From: Straminergon stramineum
Taxonomy: Eukaryota > Streptophyta > Bryopsida > Hypnales > Calliergonaceae
Direction of reading: 5' to 3'
Assembly: GCA_963920665.1 (NCBI GenBank)
Contig: OY987266.1
Location: forward strand, 3,849,001 to 3,913,000
DNA: 64,000 bases
Shown here in pieces: positions 63,806 through 64,000 of the stretch. The notes beneath the pieces were generated by a model, which was not told the origin of the DNA, did not search any database, and saw only the letters and a program-made list of their open reading frames with translations. Position 1 is the first letter of the stretch; each line of letters starts with the position of its first letter. A program made the translations under genes and the position numbers.

Positions 63806-64000
63806 CACTAGTAGAAAATGAGTAGTTTTGCAACTACAAAAGCAATTGGTTTTGAGTTGCATAGGACATTTAGCAATTGGTGCTAATTTGGAGACCCTAA
63901 TTGCAGTAGACTAGTCGCATGTAGAATTGTAGTTGCAAGTCGTGGCAACCTATTTGGAACTTTATCGATGAATTTTTCTCACATGGTTGCCTATGTGGTA
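63806..64000. mobile_element. Terminus of a CACTA (En/Spm-type) transposon, runs off the window
   Basis: CACTAGTAGAAAATGAGTAG is a typical plant CACTA end. It is followed by short subterminal motifs in both orientations (GCAATTGGT, AGTTGCA, TAGTTGCAAGTC) up to the window edge, as expected of transposase-binding arrays. Inner genes would lie to the right, outside the window. Confidence 0.6.

Overview
This is a window of nuclear DNA from a land plant. Intron-containing genes with compact, GC-richer exons sit in AT-rich intergenic DNA full of small non-autonomous transposons. Conserved plant gene structures, a chloroplast-type transit peptide, AAACCCTAA-type telo-boxes at gene 5' ends and CACTA/Tourist-type elements all fit a plant. 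Introns are short (about 120-460 bp, one of 1,082 bp). A linker-histone-like gene with a protamine-like Arg/His tail hints at a lineage with motile sperm (bryophyte, lycophyte or fern), but that is inference and I cannot name the species.

Gene layout. Left end: the stop codon and 3'UTR of a 14-3-3 gene on the + strand, whose body lies outside the window. At 10.6-10.8 kb (-): a small complex-I-associated-type protein. At 15.2-16.6 kb (-): a complete four-exon 14-3-3 gene, convergent with and homologous to the left one. At 39.3-39.9 kb (+): an intronless H15-domain protein with an Arg/His-rich tail. At 43.2-47.9 kb (+): a 13-exon plastid-type SET-domain (RuBisCO-methyltransferase-like) protein. 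At 48.5-49.2 kb (-): a two-exon QCR8 subunit of respiratory complex III. At 55.6-59.0 kb (-): a seven-exon Crooked-neck/CLF1 splicing factor. These are ordinary housekeeping genes with no operon-like relation; the H15 gene is the exception.

Between the genes, 17-42 kb and 59-64 kb are mostly gene-free. The dominant repeats are several families of 0.11-0.96 kb elements whose ends begin CCC(C)TNA and are flanked by TTAA or a one-base variant, the hallmark of piggyBac-type insertion. In four places two such elements abut and share one TTAA-type tetranucleotide. Other elements are a GCTAG-ended MITE family with internal TATA-rich repeats (4 copies), a foldback element, a 0.9-kb element with 26-bp inverted repeats just upstream of the SET gene, a CACTA-like MITE with a TGA duplication, a CACTA terminus at the right edge, and a Tourist-like MITE.

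Exon coordinates were derived by hand from GT/AG sites, reading frame and family similarity. All family names are from recognition, not from a search.
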